Below are positions 46,533 to 58,618 of a DNA stretch of 64,000 nucleotides, in pieces. The stretch's first letter is position 1, and each line of letters starts with the position of its first letter. The translations under genes and the position numbers were made by a program. Under the pieces are notes generated by a model. The model made no database searches. It was not told where the DNA came from and saw only the letters and a program-made list of their open reading frames with translations. Source of the DNA: GCA-2746795 sp963747345 (lineage in GTDB: Bacteria > Chloroflexota > Anaerolineae > Promineifilales > Promineifilaceae); NCBI GenBank assembly GCA_963747345.1, contig CAVVFA010000012.1, positions 310,001 to 374,000 on the forward strand. Reading direction: 5' to 3'.

Positions 46533-49500
46533 ATGTTACAGCGCCCTCAATTTACAGACCAGCAAGCCATTCAAATCGCTCTGGATGTGTTCGGCATTCA
46601 GGGCAGTGTTAAATCATTGCCGAGCGAGCGTGACCAAAACTTCCGGTTGATTTCCGCAAACGGCCGTTCCTACGTGCTCAAAATATCCGGCAAAACCGAA
46701 TCCAGCGACATCCTCGACTACCAAAACAAAGCACTCGCTCACTTGCGCCAGCAGCCAGACCTCGCCGACCATATTCCAGAGGTCATTTTAACTGAGCAAG
46801 GGCAAATGATAACTCAGGTTTCTGGGGCTGACGGCGAAACCTATGACGTGCGTTTGCTCACCTACTTGCCCGGCATTCCCCTGGCGCTCGTTAACCCACA
46901 CAGCCCAGACCTGCTTCATGATTTCGGCCACTTTTTAGGGCGCACCACCGTTGCCTTTGCCGATTTCAGCCATCCCGCCATGCAGCGCCATCTGCATTGG
47001 GACATGGCCCATACCAGCGCCACCATCCGCGAACGGTTCGACTATATTCAGGAGCCAGACCAACGCGCCCTCGTCGAAAATGTCTTGGCACGTTTCGAAA
47101 ACGAGGTCATGCCGCGCTTGCCCGACCTGCGCCGCAGCGTCATCCACAGCGACGCCAACGACTACAACGTACTCGTCACCGCCGAGCGCAAACAGCCGCG
47201 CCGCATCGCCGGACTCATTGATTTTGGCGACATGGTGTATTCTGCCACCATTTTTGAACTGGCAATCGCCGCCGCCTACGCCATGCTCGACAAGGCCGAT
47301 CCCCTGGCAGTCGCCGCGCAGATGGTGACTGGCTTCCACGCCGCCCTGCCTCTCACCGACCTGGAACTCGACCTGCTCTACACGCTTATCAGCGCCCGCC
47401 TCGCCACCAGCGTAACGCTGTCAACCTACCAGCAAACGCTCCACCCTGAGGATGCCTACCTCGTCATCAGCCAACAGCCTGCCTGGGCGCTGCTGCGGAA
47501 ACTGGCTGATATTCCATCTGGTTTGGCGAGGGCAATTTTCCGCCATGCTTGTGGACTGGAACCCGTGGCACAGGCAACGGCCGTTTCCAGTTATCTCCTC
47601 TCCAACCAACGCAGTTTCAGCCCCATTTTGGGTGTTGACTGGCAAACGCTCAACCCGCGTGTTTTCGACTCCAGCGTGGGCAGTTTGGAACTGGGCAGTC
47701 CCGCCGACTATGGCGACTTGCCCGCCGCCGCCAAACGCATTGAAACGAGGTTGAAAACCGCCAATGCCCAGGTCGGCATTGGCCGCTACGACGAACCGCG
47801 CCTCATCTACTCAGCCGACTCCTTCCGCACCGCCAGCGCCGAGTGGCGCACCATTCACATTGGCCTCGATATATTCGCTCCTGCGTCGGTCACTGAGCCT
47901 GCTGGAACGGTCACTGAGCCTGTCGAAGTGACTTTTCCAACAAGCTCAATGGCTTCGACAGGCTCAGCCGCCGTTTACGCCCCGCTTTCTGGCAAAATCC
48001 ACAGTTTCGCCGACAACAATTTGCCTCTGGACTACGGCCCCACGCTCATTCTGGCGCACGAAACCGACGAGGGCATCCCGTTCTACACGCTTTACGGCCA
48101 TCTCAGCCGAGAATCGATGGCTGGCTGGACGGTGGGCAAGCCCATTGCCGCCGGGGAGCAAATCGCCACTTTTGGCAGTATGGCTGAGAACGGCGGTTGG
48201 CCGCCCCATCTCCATTTCCAGATCATCCTCGACATGCTCGACAAGTCTGGTGATTTCATCGGGGTGGCGCCTGCCAGCCAACGCGCCGTCTGGACGAGCA
48301 TTTGCCCTGACCCCAACTTGATTTTGGGGATACCCGATGGCTTGTTTCCCGAACGGCCGTTATCCTCCCAGGAGATTCTCGACCGCCGCCACAGCAATTT
48401 TGGCCCCAACCTCTCCATTTCCTACCAGACGCCACTCAAAATGGTGCGCGGCTGGCGGCAGTATTTGGTTGATGAAAACGGCCGTTTTTACCTGGATGTG
48501 GTCAACAACGTCAGCCACGTCGGGCACAGTCATCCGCATGTGGTGCAGGCGCTGGCGGCGCAGGCGGCGGTGCTCAACACCAACACCCGCTATCTGCACG
48601 ACAACATCGTCAACTATGCTGAACGACTGCTGGCACGCTTCCCCAAGGAACTGGAAGTCTGCTTTTTTGTGTGCAGTGGCAGTGAGGCCAACGAGCTGGC
48701 ACTGCGTCTGGCACGCACCCACACCGGCGCGGAAGATCTCATCGTCATTGACGGCGCCTATCACGGCAACACTGCCGCCCTCATCGACATCAGCCCCTAC
48801 AAACACGACGGTCCCGGTGGCAAAGGCACGCCGCCCCACATCCACAAAGCCCTCATGCCCGACCCGTATCGCGGCATCTACAAAGGCTACGACACCGGTT
48901 CGGCGTATGCCGCCCATGTCGCGCAAATTATTGAGGATTTAAACCGCGGAGAACGCGGAGAACGCAGAGAAAAATCTGACTGTCATCCTTCGACAGGCTC
49001 AGGACACCGTCTGCGGATAAAAACGGTTTATTCGCGGGGATTATCGTGGAGTCGGTGCTGGGCTGTGGCGGGCAGATTGTGCTGCCGGATGGCTACTTGC
49101 AAGAGGTGTTTGCTCAGGTGCGGGCGGCAGGCGGCGTGTGCATTGCCGACGAGGTACAGGTGGGCTTTGGCCGCGTCGGCTCCCATTTCTGGGGCTTCGA
49201 GACGCAGGGTGTGGTGCCCGACATCGTGACGATGGGCAAGCCGATTGGCAACGGGCATCCGCTGGCGGCGGTGGTCACCACCCGCGCCATTGCCGACTCG
49301 TTTGCCAATGGCATGGAGTATTTCAACACCTTTGGCGGCAATCCAGTTTCTTGTGCGGTGGGAACGGCCGTTCTTGATGTCATTGAGATGGAAGGTTTGC
49401 AGGCCAATGCCTGGCAGGTTGGTAACCGGTTGTTGGCGGGCTTAACCGCCCTCATGGAACGCCATCCCCTCATCGGCGATGTGCGCGGCCTGGGGTTGTT

Positions 49501-49726
49501 TATCGGTATCGAGTTGGTGCGCGACCGGGAAACGCTGGAACCGGCGGCCTGGGAAGCCAGCTACATCGTGGAGCGCATGAAGGAACACGGCATCCTGCTT
49601 TCTATCGACGGGCCGCTGCACAATGTACTCAAACTCAAGCCGCCCATCGTCTTCGACGCCGCCAACGCCGATTTCCTGGTGGAGACGTTGGATAAGGTGC
49701 TGGCTGAGGATGCGGCGCGGGTTTGA
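46533..49726 (+). CDS. Kinase / M23 peptidase / class-III aminotransferase fusion protein (one frameshift)
   Basis: Three domains in one gene of about 1063 codons. Residues 1-350 are an APH/homoserine-kinase-like phosphotransferase with the catalytic VIHSDANDYNVLV loop and AGLIDFGDMVYS. Residues about 440-600 form a LytM-type M23 domain (HIGLDIFAPA, YTLYGHLSRESM, PPHLHFQI). Residues about 620-1060 are a PLP-dependent class-III aminotransferase (CSGSEANELALRLAR, AYHGNTAALID, CIADEVQVGFGRVG, TMGKPIGNGHPLA with the PLP Lys). The frame changes at about 49030 within inserted repeat DNA. Similar triple fusions are known and resemble ethanolamine-phosphate/hydroxylysine-phosphate lyases combined with their kinase. 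The substrate is inferred to be a phosphorylated amino alcohol. Confidence 0.88.
47888..47967. repeat. CTTCGACAGGCTCAG-type REP insertion inside the M23 domain
   Basis: GTCACTGAGCCTG occurs twice in tandem (47889 and 47909). CTGAGCCTGTCGAAG (47914..47928) is mirrored by CTTCGACAGGCTCAG (47953..47967). It is translated in frame as a Val/Thr/Glu/Pro-rich spacer between the first metal-binding His-X-X-X-Asp strand and the rest of the M23 domain. Confidence 0.75.
48940..49025. repeat. Composite repeat insertion inside the aminotransferase domain
   Basis: CCGCGGAGAACGCGGAGAACGC tandem units are cut short by AGAGAAAAATCTGACTGTCA, then CTTCGACAGGCTCAG (48988..49002), giving the non-family peptide NRGERGERREKSDCHPSTGS exactly where the alignment with aminotransferases is broken and the frame changes. 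A further CTTCGACAGGCTCAG copy lies at 58392..58406. Confidence 0.7.
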
Positions 49727-49820
49727 GAAGGCGGAGTTTCCCAATAAATACACATCAAACGATTTTGAAACGGTGCTTTGTTTATGATGCCTGTCATCTT
49801 CCCACATGATTGAGGATGAT

Positions 49821-50078
49821 ATGAGCGATGAACGAGAGTCACCTCCCCAACTTTTTGTACTGCGTCTGTGGCAGGCGCCTTTGGACAACGGCCGTTTTGA
49901 ATGGCGTGGCCGGTTACAACATGCACAAACAAATGAAATACGTCATTTCCGCGATTGGCCGGCGCTGATTCCTTCGCTGTTAGCCATGCTGCGGGATGTC
50001 AATAACCCAACCAGTCAACTGCCTGTTGACATGTCTTCCCTGTTGCCGCCAATTGAAAATGATACAGAAAATATTTGA
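49821..50078 (+). CDS. Conserved hypothetical small protein
   Basis: 85 residues from the ATG at 49821 (AGGATG just upstream). LFVLRLWQAPLDNGRFEWRG, then HAQTNEIRHFRDWPALIPSL and a C-terminal acidic tail. The pattern of a short beta sheet (LRLW...W.GR) with a Phe-Arg-Asp-Trp motif recurs, to my recollection, in small uncharacterised Chloroflexota proteins. It lies 72 bases before the HtrA-like lipoprotein gene and may be in its operon. No function can be stated. Confidence 0.6.
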   Translation: MSDERESPPQLFVLRLWQAPLDNGRFEWRGRLQHAQTNEIRHFRDWPALIPSLLAMLRDVNNPTSQLPVDMSSLLPPIENDTENI

Positions 50079-50150
50079 AACGGTTTTCAAACGGCCGTTT
50101 CCTTATCTTATCCTTCATTCAAAATTCAAAAAGGAGCGTGAAATAAAGAG

Positions 50151-52091
50151 ATGATTCACCTGCAAAGAAACATAAACAAAGGCATATTCTTGATTTTCCT
50201 GTTGATGTTGGCAGCTTGTGGCGGCGCGGCCGCGCCGCAGATCAGCAGCACGATTCTATCGAAAGAGGAGAGCGGTGGTCGTAGTACCACCGTTTTTGCT
50301 CCCACAGACACCTTTTATCTGATTGCCGAGGCCGATGGTCCGGAAAATACAAAGGTGAAAGCCACCTGGACGGCCGTTAAAGCCGAAAACGTAGACCCCA
50401 ACTATCTGATCGACGAGGTTGAACAAACCTTCTCTGGCAGCAATACCCTCACCTTCGATCTGGTGAGCGATTCTGCTTGGCCGGTAGGTGAATACAAAGT
50501 TGACCTGAGTCTTAACGGGGAGCCGACCCAGAGCCTGACCTTCCGTGTACAAGGGCCTATGGGGCAGACAACCGATACAACCGTGGCTGAAGCCACACCC
50601 GTCGCTACCTCGGAACCGGAAGCAGCCGCCACTGAGGAAACAGACGGTTCGATCATCTCGTTGGATGATGTGAAAACGGCCGTTATCCAAATTGAAGCAC
50701 AAGGCACCTTTGTTGATCCGGAAGTGGGAACCATGTTTAATTCAGCCGGGCGCGGTTCCGGTTTCATTATTGATCCCAGCGGCATCGCCGTTACCAACAA
50801 CCACGTCGTCACCGGTGCCGCCTTGCTGAAAGTGTGGGTGGGCGGCGAATCGCAGCCGCGCAATGCACGCATCCTGGGCGTATCTGAATGCGCCGACCTG
50901 GCTGTCATCGATATCGACGGTGACAACTTCCCCTACATGGCCTGGTACGCTGATCCGGTGAATGTGGGCTTGGATGTGTATGCGGCAGGTTTCCCCCTTG
51001 GCGACCCGGAATTCACCCTCACACGCGGCATTGTCTCCAAAGCAAAAGCGGCCGGGGAAACAAGCTGGGCCTCAGTCGATGACGTGATTGAGCATGACGC
51101 CACCATCAATCCTGGCAATTCAGGTGGCCCTCTGGTAACTGCCGCCGGTCGTCTTGTAGCGGTCAATTACGCGGGTTCATCTGACACCAATCAATATTTT
51201 GCCATTGCGCAGGCACAGGCGCTGCCGGTTATTGAGAAATTGCGACAGGGTGAAGATTATCTCTCGATTGGTGTGAATGGAACGGCCGTTAACGATGGAC
51301 AAGGCACATCTGGCATCTGGGTATCATCCGTCAAATCCGGCTCCCCAGCCGATGAAGCCGGCGTAGTCGGGGGTGATATCATCACCAGTCTGGAAGGGCT
51401 CATTCTAGCAACCGATGGCACCATTTCTGATTATTGCGACATCCTGCGCACCCACAACGCCGACGACAAATTATCGGTTGAAGTGCTGCGCTACAGTTCG
51501 CAAGAAGTATTGGCAGGTCAGCTAAACGGCCGTGAACTCGAACAAACATTTTCCTTTGCCCAAACCTTAGAAGAAGAGGCCAGCAATACCAATACCACTG
51601 ACAGCGGCGGCACAACCGACGCAACCTACACAGACTACGTGACCGTTTCTGACGACTCTGGTGCGTTGACCCTGGATGTGCCTGTAAGTTGGGGCGATGT
51701 TGATGGCAGTGCCTGGGAATTGGAGGGTGAAACCATCGGTCTGTCGGTCGTAGCCGCCCCTAGCGTGGACGACTTCAATAATTCGTGGGGCACGCCCGGC
51801 GTTTTCTTCGGTGCTACTGACCAGTTTACAGTTTCGATAGATGAACTGTTAGACCTCTTCGATCTGAGCGGCGACTGCACTTACAGTGAACGTACCGCCT
51901 ATGATGACGGTGCATACACCGGCCAATATGATGTCTGGTTGAACTGCGGTGGCACGGACACCTTGCTGGTGGTTTTGGCCGCTACACCCCCAGATGCCAG
52001 CTATCACACTCTAGTTATGGTCCAGGTTGTCAGCGACGCGGATCTGGCGGCACTCGACCAAATTTTGGCTACTTTTGTGGTGAGTGAGTAA
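50151..52091 (+). CDS. HtrA/DegP-like trypsin-type serine protease lipoprotein with PDZ domain
   Basis: 646 residues, intact. The lipoprotein signal ends MLAAC. An N-terminal beta domain (about 45-140) precedes the protease: His in VTNNHVVTGA, Asp in ECADLAVIDID and Ser in TINPGNSGGPLV form the complete catalytic triad. A PDZ domain (about 365-460: IWVSSVKSGSPADEAGVVGG) and a C-terminal domain of about 170 residues (VTVSDDSGALTLDVPVSWGD) follow, the latter not typical of DegP. A quality-control or processing protease on the outer face of the membrane, perhaps acting on the large RHS protein encoded next. Confidence 0.92.
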   Translation: MIHLQRNINKGIFLIFLLMLAACGGAAAPQISSTILSKEESGGRSTTVFAPTDTFYLIAEADGPENTKVKATWTAVKAENVDPNYLIDEVEQTFSGSNTLTFDLVSDSAWPVGEYKVDLSLNGEPTQSLTFRVQGPMGQTTDTTVAEATPVATSEPEAAATEETDGSIISLDDVKTAVIQIEAQGTFVDPEVGTMFNSAGRGSGFIIDPSGIAVTNNHVVTGAALLKVWVGGESQPRNARILGVSECADLAVIDIDGDNFPYMAWYADPVNVGLDVYAAGFPLGDPEFTLTRGIVSKAKAAGETSWASVDDVIEHDATINPGNSGGPLVTAAGRLVAVNYAGSSDTNQYFAIAQAQALPVIEKLRQGEDYLSIGVNGTAVNDGQGTSGIWVSSVKSGSPADEAGVVGGDIITSLEGLILATDGTISDYCDILRTHNADDKLSVEVLRYSSQEVLAGQLNGRELEQTFSFAQTLEEEASNTNTTDSGGTTDATYTDYVTVSDDSGALTLDVPVSWGDVDGSAWELEGETIGLSVVAAPSVDDFNNSWGTPGVFFGATDQFTVSIDELLDLFDLSGDCTYSERTAYDDGAYTGQYDVWLNCGGTDTLLVVLAATPPDASYHTLVMVQVVSDADLAALDQILATFVVSE

Positions 52092-52159
52092 GTGGTTTTA
52101 GTCTCAACCCTGGTTTGGCTTTTGCTGAACCAGGGTTGTTTGATGTGCGAGGTGTTTTG

Positions 52160-55100
52160 ATGCGTAGAATTTTGCTAATCCCGCTATTCTTCTTTTTGAT
52201 ATGGACTGGTTCACGGCCGTTTTCCCTCCCTGTCACCGCTGCCCCATCACCACTCACCCAGGTAGAGGAACCGCTTTTCCCCGCCACTGTCACCCTCAGC
52301 ACCTACACGTCCCTTCAATGTGAGGCGCAAACCAACACCAATGTCTACCTGCCCATGATTGTTAAAGGGGGAACGGCCGTTCAGCAAACTTTACCTCTAA
52401 ATACATGCCGCTCCCCAGGCGATCAATGCCCCCACCGTCCGTGGATCGCAGCGTCAGCTACGACATCTACGATGCTACCCGCTTCCTCTATACCGGCAGT
52501 AATCCCGTGCAAACCGGCCTCGACGGCAATACCATCGACCGCCGCTGCGTCACCGTTTTGCGCGGCAACGTCATCAAGTCGGACGGTCAGCCTTTGCCGG
52601 GTGTCGCCATCAGCCTGCAAGACCATCCTGAATTTGGACAAACACTTTCAGACAACAAGGGTCTTTTTAATTTTGTTCTGAACGGTGGGGGCGTTGTGGT
52701 TGTGGAATTTAACAAAACGGGCTATCTGTCCGCCCAGCGCCTGGTGGAAACAACCCGCCGTCAATATGAGGCGGTGGAATCGGTTGTCCTGATTCAGCCG
52801 GACAGTCAGGCTACGCCGATTGATCCTAATTCCGCGGCTGCCTTTCCAGGTGGCGCAGGGCAGTGTGGTCAGCGACAATGACGGCACACGGCAAGCCACG
52901 CTGCTGTTTCCCTCCAGCTGCTTTTGCGACAATGAGAGCGCAGGCAGAAAACCAGAAACGGCCGTTATCCCCCCTTACCTTTCGCGCCACAGAATACACA
53001 GCCGGAGCCACTGGCGCAGCCGCCATGCCCGGCGAACTGCCGCCCACCTCTGGCTACACCTACGCCGTCGATTTCAGCTTTGATGAACCGGCGGGGCAAG
53101 CTGTCGTCTTCGACCAGCCCATTATCAACTACACCGAAAACATCATCGGTGCGCCCGTCGGCAGCGCCGTTCCCGCTGGTTATTACGATGAAGCCCAGGC
53201 CAAATGGATTCCCGCCGACAACGGCATTGTACTCAAAATTCTGTCCATCACGAGCGACTCCGCCAACCTGGATGTGACTGGCGATGGCATTGCCGACACT
53301 GGCACAGTCCTGACCAATCTGGGCATTACCGGAGCCGAACGGCAGCAGCTTGCCACGCTCTACACAGCCGGACAAGAATTGTGGCGTGTACCCATCCCCC
53401 ACTTTTCCATCTGGGATTTCAACTGGCCTTTTGGCCCGCCAGCCGATGCCAAACAGCCGCCGATGCCACCGCCCGGCACTGACCAGCCTGGTGAATGCAA
53501 CGAATCCGGCTCTATTATCAACTGCGATACGCAAGCGCTGGGTGAATCGCTGCCCATTGTCGGCACGCCTTTCACCCTCAACTACAACAGCAAACGTGTA
53601 CCCGGCTGGAAAGCTGGGCAATCAGCTCGATGTGCCTATCGTCGTCGGCGCTGTGCCTGCTTCTCTCAAATCGGTCTACATGGAAGCCGAAGTGGGCGGG
53701 CAGATGGTTGTCAGGCGCTGGGGACGTGACAGCGTGGGCACATCTTTTGGTGTACCGGGTGTCTACACAGGCACGGTTGCGGCCCTGTCTGACAATTTGA
53801 GTTACCCGCTGGTTTGGAATGGGCAGGATGGGTTTGGTCGGCTGACAAACGGCCGTTTACTGGCAAATGTTATGGTGCGTTATGTGTATGATTTCCAATA
53901 TTTCGACAACTATGACGGCTTCCAGCAAAGCTTCGGTCAATTTGGCGACAATGTATTTATCAGTAACGGCCGTGAATACTGCCAATACGTCGATTATCCA
54001 CCCGCTTCGGCGGTAGCCTCTGAGTTTTGCGGCATCAACATGGTCGTCAACTACAGTCGTCCGTTGGGCATTTGGGATGCGGCCGCCGCCGTTGGTCTGG
54101 GCGGCTGGTCGCTGGATGTCCACCATGCTTTTGACCCCAACGATGGCGTGCTCCACCTGGGCGATGGCCGTGACCTGAGCGGCGGCGATATTGGCCCCGT
54201 GTTTTCAACAGCTATCCCCACCACCTCCCAGATCAGTGACCTGGGCGACTTTGCCCTAGCCCCCGATGGCACTCTTTATTTCATCGACACTATTGAAAGG
54301 CAAATTATACGTGTGGAACCAGACGGTTCCTTCACGGCTATTGCGGGCAATGGCTCTCAAGCTTATCCCACTGGTGATGGGGGTCTGGCTACCCAAGCCA
54401 CCCTGGGCTTTCATCTCACCGCACTCACCGTTGGCCCGGATGGCGCAGTCTACCTGGGCGCTACTTACGACAACTTTTACGTAGGTCTCATTCGCCGCAT
54501 TGATCCAGATGGCACTATTTCTACGGTTGCTGGCACCTTCTTTAACCAAAGCAGTTTGCCCAATGGAGATGGTGGTGCGGCACTGACTGCCCGCCTCAAC
54601 ACTATCGAAGACCTCCTTTTTGGCCCTGATGGCAGCCTCTACATTGCCGAATCACCCCAATACCGCCAAGCGGGTGGCAGTTTTAACCGTATCCGCAAAA
54701 TCTCCCCAGACGGCATCATCAATACCATCGCTGGCGCAGGCGGCAACAGCAATGCCACTGCCGACCTCATTGGTGTGCCTGCCTTAGGATGGGGCGCATT
54801 ACCCACGCCAGGGCGCATGGCTTTTGCTCCTGATGGTAGTCTGTTCATCCCCCATCCCGCCGCTAATACCGTAAGCCGCATTGGCACAGATGGCATCTTG
54901 CACCGTTTTGCCGGGAATGGCGGCGTGGGCACGGCCGGCGATGGTGGCGCAGCTTTGGACGCCAATGTGGGCTATCCCTTAAGTGTGGTTGTGGATAAGG
55001 ATGGTGTTGTTTTTATTCGTCACCGCAATCCGGACTACTATGACCGCATTCGGCGGGTACTGCCCGACGGCGTTATTACCAGTTATGCCGGACGCGATGG

Positions 55101-58100
55101 GTGCAGTGGCTTGCAACTTAACAATGGTTTCACTGCCCGGCAAGGCTGTATTAGCTCTAGTTTTTCCAATCATAGTATGGGGCAGGCTCCAGATGGCAGC
55201 TTGCTGGTTAGCAGTTTTGCTTCTACGATTGAGCGCATTGGTTCAGCGCAGCCAGCGGGCAGCACCAGCGGTCTGACGATAATCATCCCTGATCCGAATG
55301 GCATGGAATTGTATGAATTTTCGAGCGCAGGCCGTCATTTGCGTACGCTCCACGCTTTGACGGGTGCGGCGTTATACACCTTTGCTTACAATGCAAACGG
55401 CCAACTGATTACCATCACCGATTACGACGGCAACATCACCACCATTGAACGAAATGGCAGCGGCCAGCCGACGGCCATTGTCGCTTCTGGTGGACAGCGC
55501 ACGCCGTTGACACTGACGGGCAGCGGCTACTTGCGCACGGTTGCCAATCCGGCGGGCAATACGGTGACACTGGCTTACAATGCCAATGGTTTGCTCACTT
55601 CTTTGACGGATGCACGCGGCGGGGTGGCGCAGTTTTTGTATGATGGTAACGGCCGTTTAACCCGTGATACCAACGCCGCTGGCAAAATCATCAACCTGAG
55701 CCGCCTGGAGCAGCCAGGATTGACGAGCGTCACCTTGACCACGGGTATGGGTGAAGCAACCACGTACAAAACGGAAATTCTGGACAACGGCGACCAAAAG
55801 CGTACCGTCACTGCGCCGGATGGCAGCAACCGCACCTTGCTCATTGGCGAGGGCAGCGTATGGACGCTGACCCAGCCGGATGGCAGTGTGGAGCGCGTGA
55901 CCTATGCGCCCGATCCGCGTTGGGGCATGAGAGCGCCTTTGGCTGCTTCAACCGTCATCACCACGCCGGGCAGTTTGCAGATTACGACAACGGCCGTTCG
56001 CACCACCAATCTCGCCACGCCGAACAATCCGTTCAGCCTGGTCACGCAAAAAGAGAGCGTGACCAGCAATGGGCAAACCTGGGACTACACCTACACCGCC
56101 GCCAACCGCACCTTTGTCATCGATTCACCGGTGGGGCGTCTGCAAACCTTCACGCTGGATCCGGCCGGACGCATTCTGTCCACCAATCACGACAGCAGCG
56201 GGGCGCTGACGCCCACCAATCTGACTTACGACAATCGGGGCCGCTTGAAGACGATCAACCAGTCCAGCCGCACCACGCAGTTTGGCTATAACAACGCCAA
56301 CTGGCTCACCAGCCAAACAGCGCCAGACGGCCGTTCTGCTGCCTTTACTTATGATGCGACGGGGAGAATGATAACGGCCGTTTTGCCCGGAAATCGTACA
56401 GTTGCTTTTGCCTATGATGCCGCTGGCAATCAAACCAGTCTGACACCGCCCGGGAAGCTCTGCCCATACCTTCACCTACACGGCCGATGATCAGCCATTG
56501 ACCTACACGCCGCCCACCGTCAGCGGCGGCGGCAGTTCACAGTGGGCCTACAGCGCCGACCGCAATCTGACAACCTTTACCAGACCCGGCGGTGGCGGCG
56601 TGGGTTTGGGGTATCTGAACAATGGCTTTAACCTGGGCAGCGTCGTCCTGGCGCGGGGCACACGTACACTCACCTATGACGCGGCGGGTCGCATTCAAAC
56701 GTTGAGCGATCCCAGCGGCATTGGCTTAAGCTACACCTATGATGGGCCGCTGATCACCCAGCGCACGCAAACGGGCACGGTGGCTGGCACTGTGGAGTTT
56801 GCCTACAACGCCAACTGGCTGGTTGGCTCCATGACGGTCAACAATGCCAATCCCATTGCTTACCAATATGACAATGATTTACTGCTAACGGGCGCGGGCA
56901 GCCTGACCATCAGCCATCACCCCAAACATGGGCTGGTGACGGGCAGCCAGTTGGGCAGCGTCAGCGATGCCTGGACGTACAATACTTATGCCGAAGCGGC
57001 CAGCTATGCCGCCACCTACAACAGTACTGCTCTCTATCAAACGACATTTACGCGGGATCAAAACGGCCGTATCGCCACCAAAGTCGAAACCATTGGCGGC
57101 AGCACCACTACCGACGTTTACACCTATGATCCGGCTGGGCGGCTCACTGAAGTACGCCGAAACGGCAGCGTGATCGGCAGCTACAGCTACAACGCCAACG
57201 GTAACCGTCTCAGCGCCAATGGCACAAGCGCCACCTACGATGCCCAGGATCGGCTGCTTCAGGCGGGAACAGCACAATACACTTACACACCTGCTGGTGA
57301 ACGGGCTACCAAAACCATAGGCAGCGCCGTCACGACCTACCAAAACGACGAGGCAGGCAATCTGATGAGCGTCACACTGCCCAGCAGCCAGCAAATTACC
57401 TATCTGGTTGATGCCCTCAACCGACGTGTAGGCAAGCGCCTTAACGGCACGCTGGTACAGGGTTTTCTCTATCAAGGCGAGTATCAGCCAGTGGCTGAAC
57501 TGGATGGCAGCAACAATGTTGTCAGCCGTTTTGTCTACGGGGCACGCGCCAATGTGCCGGAATACCTGATTAAGGGCGGGCAGACTTATCGCATTATTGC
57601 GGATCATTTGGGCAGTCCCCGGCTGGTGGTCAATGTGGCTACTGGGCAAGTAGCGCAGCGCCTCGACTACGATGTCTGGGGCAATGTGACGCAGGATACC
57701 AACCCGGGTTTTCAGCCGTTTGGTTTTGCGGGTGGACTGTATGATCGAGATACAGGCTTGGTGCGCTTTGGTTTGCGTGATTATGATGCCGCCACCGGCC
57801 AGTGGACGAGCAAAGACCCGATTGGTTTTGGCGGTGGCAGCACCCATCTGTACGCCTATGTCGGCAGCGATCCGGTGAACTATATTGACCCCAGCGGCAC
57901 AGAAGAGGACAGTGCGCCCTCACCCTGTAATCCAAATAAGACGTGGGATGAAAAATTGCGTGAAAAAGGATTGGATGTGCTGAAAAAAGTGCCGGATTGG
58001 ATGCTGCCCAAACCATTGAAGCAGCTCAAAGATGGCTATAAAAAGCTAGAAAAAGGCGAGAAGCTCCGCGACGATATCCAAAATATCAAAGAAAATCTGG

Positions 58101-58318
58101 AATCTTCTGACTTGCGGGATACGGCCGAGGCGCTGGAGACAGGGCTGGACTATGTGCCGCAGGTTGTGCCCATCACACCTATTGAGGCCGTAAAGGAAAC
58201 AATTCGGCGTGGTATAGAGGCAGTGCAGCGCGGGATTGATGGCCGGGAGGGTGTGGCAAACAGCAGCAATCAAACCTTGAGGGATCGCGCGTATGCCGTT
58301 AATGCGGATCGGTATTGA
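52160..58318 (+). CDS. Giant secreted NHL/RHS (YD) repeat protein (several frameshifts)
   Basis: About 2050 codons from ATG 52160, with signal peptide RRILLIPLFFFLIWTG. Frames change near 52420, 52850, 53620 and 56460. Order: short N-terminal region; carboxypeptidase-regulatory-like domain (VKSDGQPLPGVAISLQDHP); a large domain with ADNGIVLKILSITSDS; SLPIVGTPFTLNYNSKRVPG, the entry motif of RHS proteins; five or six NHL repeats (LAPDGTLYFIDTIERQIIRV and similar, about 680-1030); many YD repeats (YDGNGRLTRDTNAAGKI); and the RHS core end with RLDYDVWGN and FGLRDYDAATGQWTSKDPIG. The tail of about 140 residues after YIDPSG is Lys/Glu-rich and unrelated to the core, as in polymorphic toxins, but no nuclease motif is recognised. 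Confidence 0.88.
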
Positions 58319-58391
58319 TGCTGTTTGTAAAAAGCCATTCAGCGGCGACTGAGCTTTTCTAAGTCGTAGCCGCTGCGTGCATCGCCTCTGC

Positions 58392-58406
58392 CTTCGACAG
58401 GCTCAG
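58392..58406. repeat. CTTCGACAGGCTCAG element (intergenic copy)
   Basis: Exact copy of the 15-mer found inside the aminotransferase fusion gene (47953, 48988). A near copy ending CAA is at 30483..30497 inside the clan GH-A gene. Confidence 0.75.
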
Positions 58407-58484
58407 GCGGCGGCTAGTCTCTGATTTGGAGAATGAACTATGCCGAAGTTTAGAAAGTTGACTAACCACCCATTTTAGGTGCAT

Positions 58485-58524
58485 AAAGGGCTTTGTTAAC
58501 TCCGAGGAGTTAACAAAGTCCTTT
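58485..58524. repeat. Long perfect hairpin after the RHS gene
   Basis: AAAGG...CTTTGTTAACTCC pairs with GGAGTTAACAAAG...CCTTT around GA with a single mismatch. There is no clear T-run. It could terminate the RHS transcript or be an interspersed palindrome; the 300-base gap (58319..58618) contains nothing else recognisable. Confidence 0.6.
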
Positions 58525-58618
58525 GTGATTTTGCTCTGGAATTGAAAATGACGGCGTGTTAGAATTATTCAAAGTCGAATTGGATGATTATGTAAAACAA
58601 GGAAGTGGGTAGGAAATC

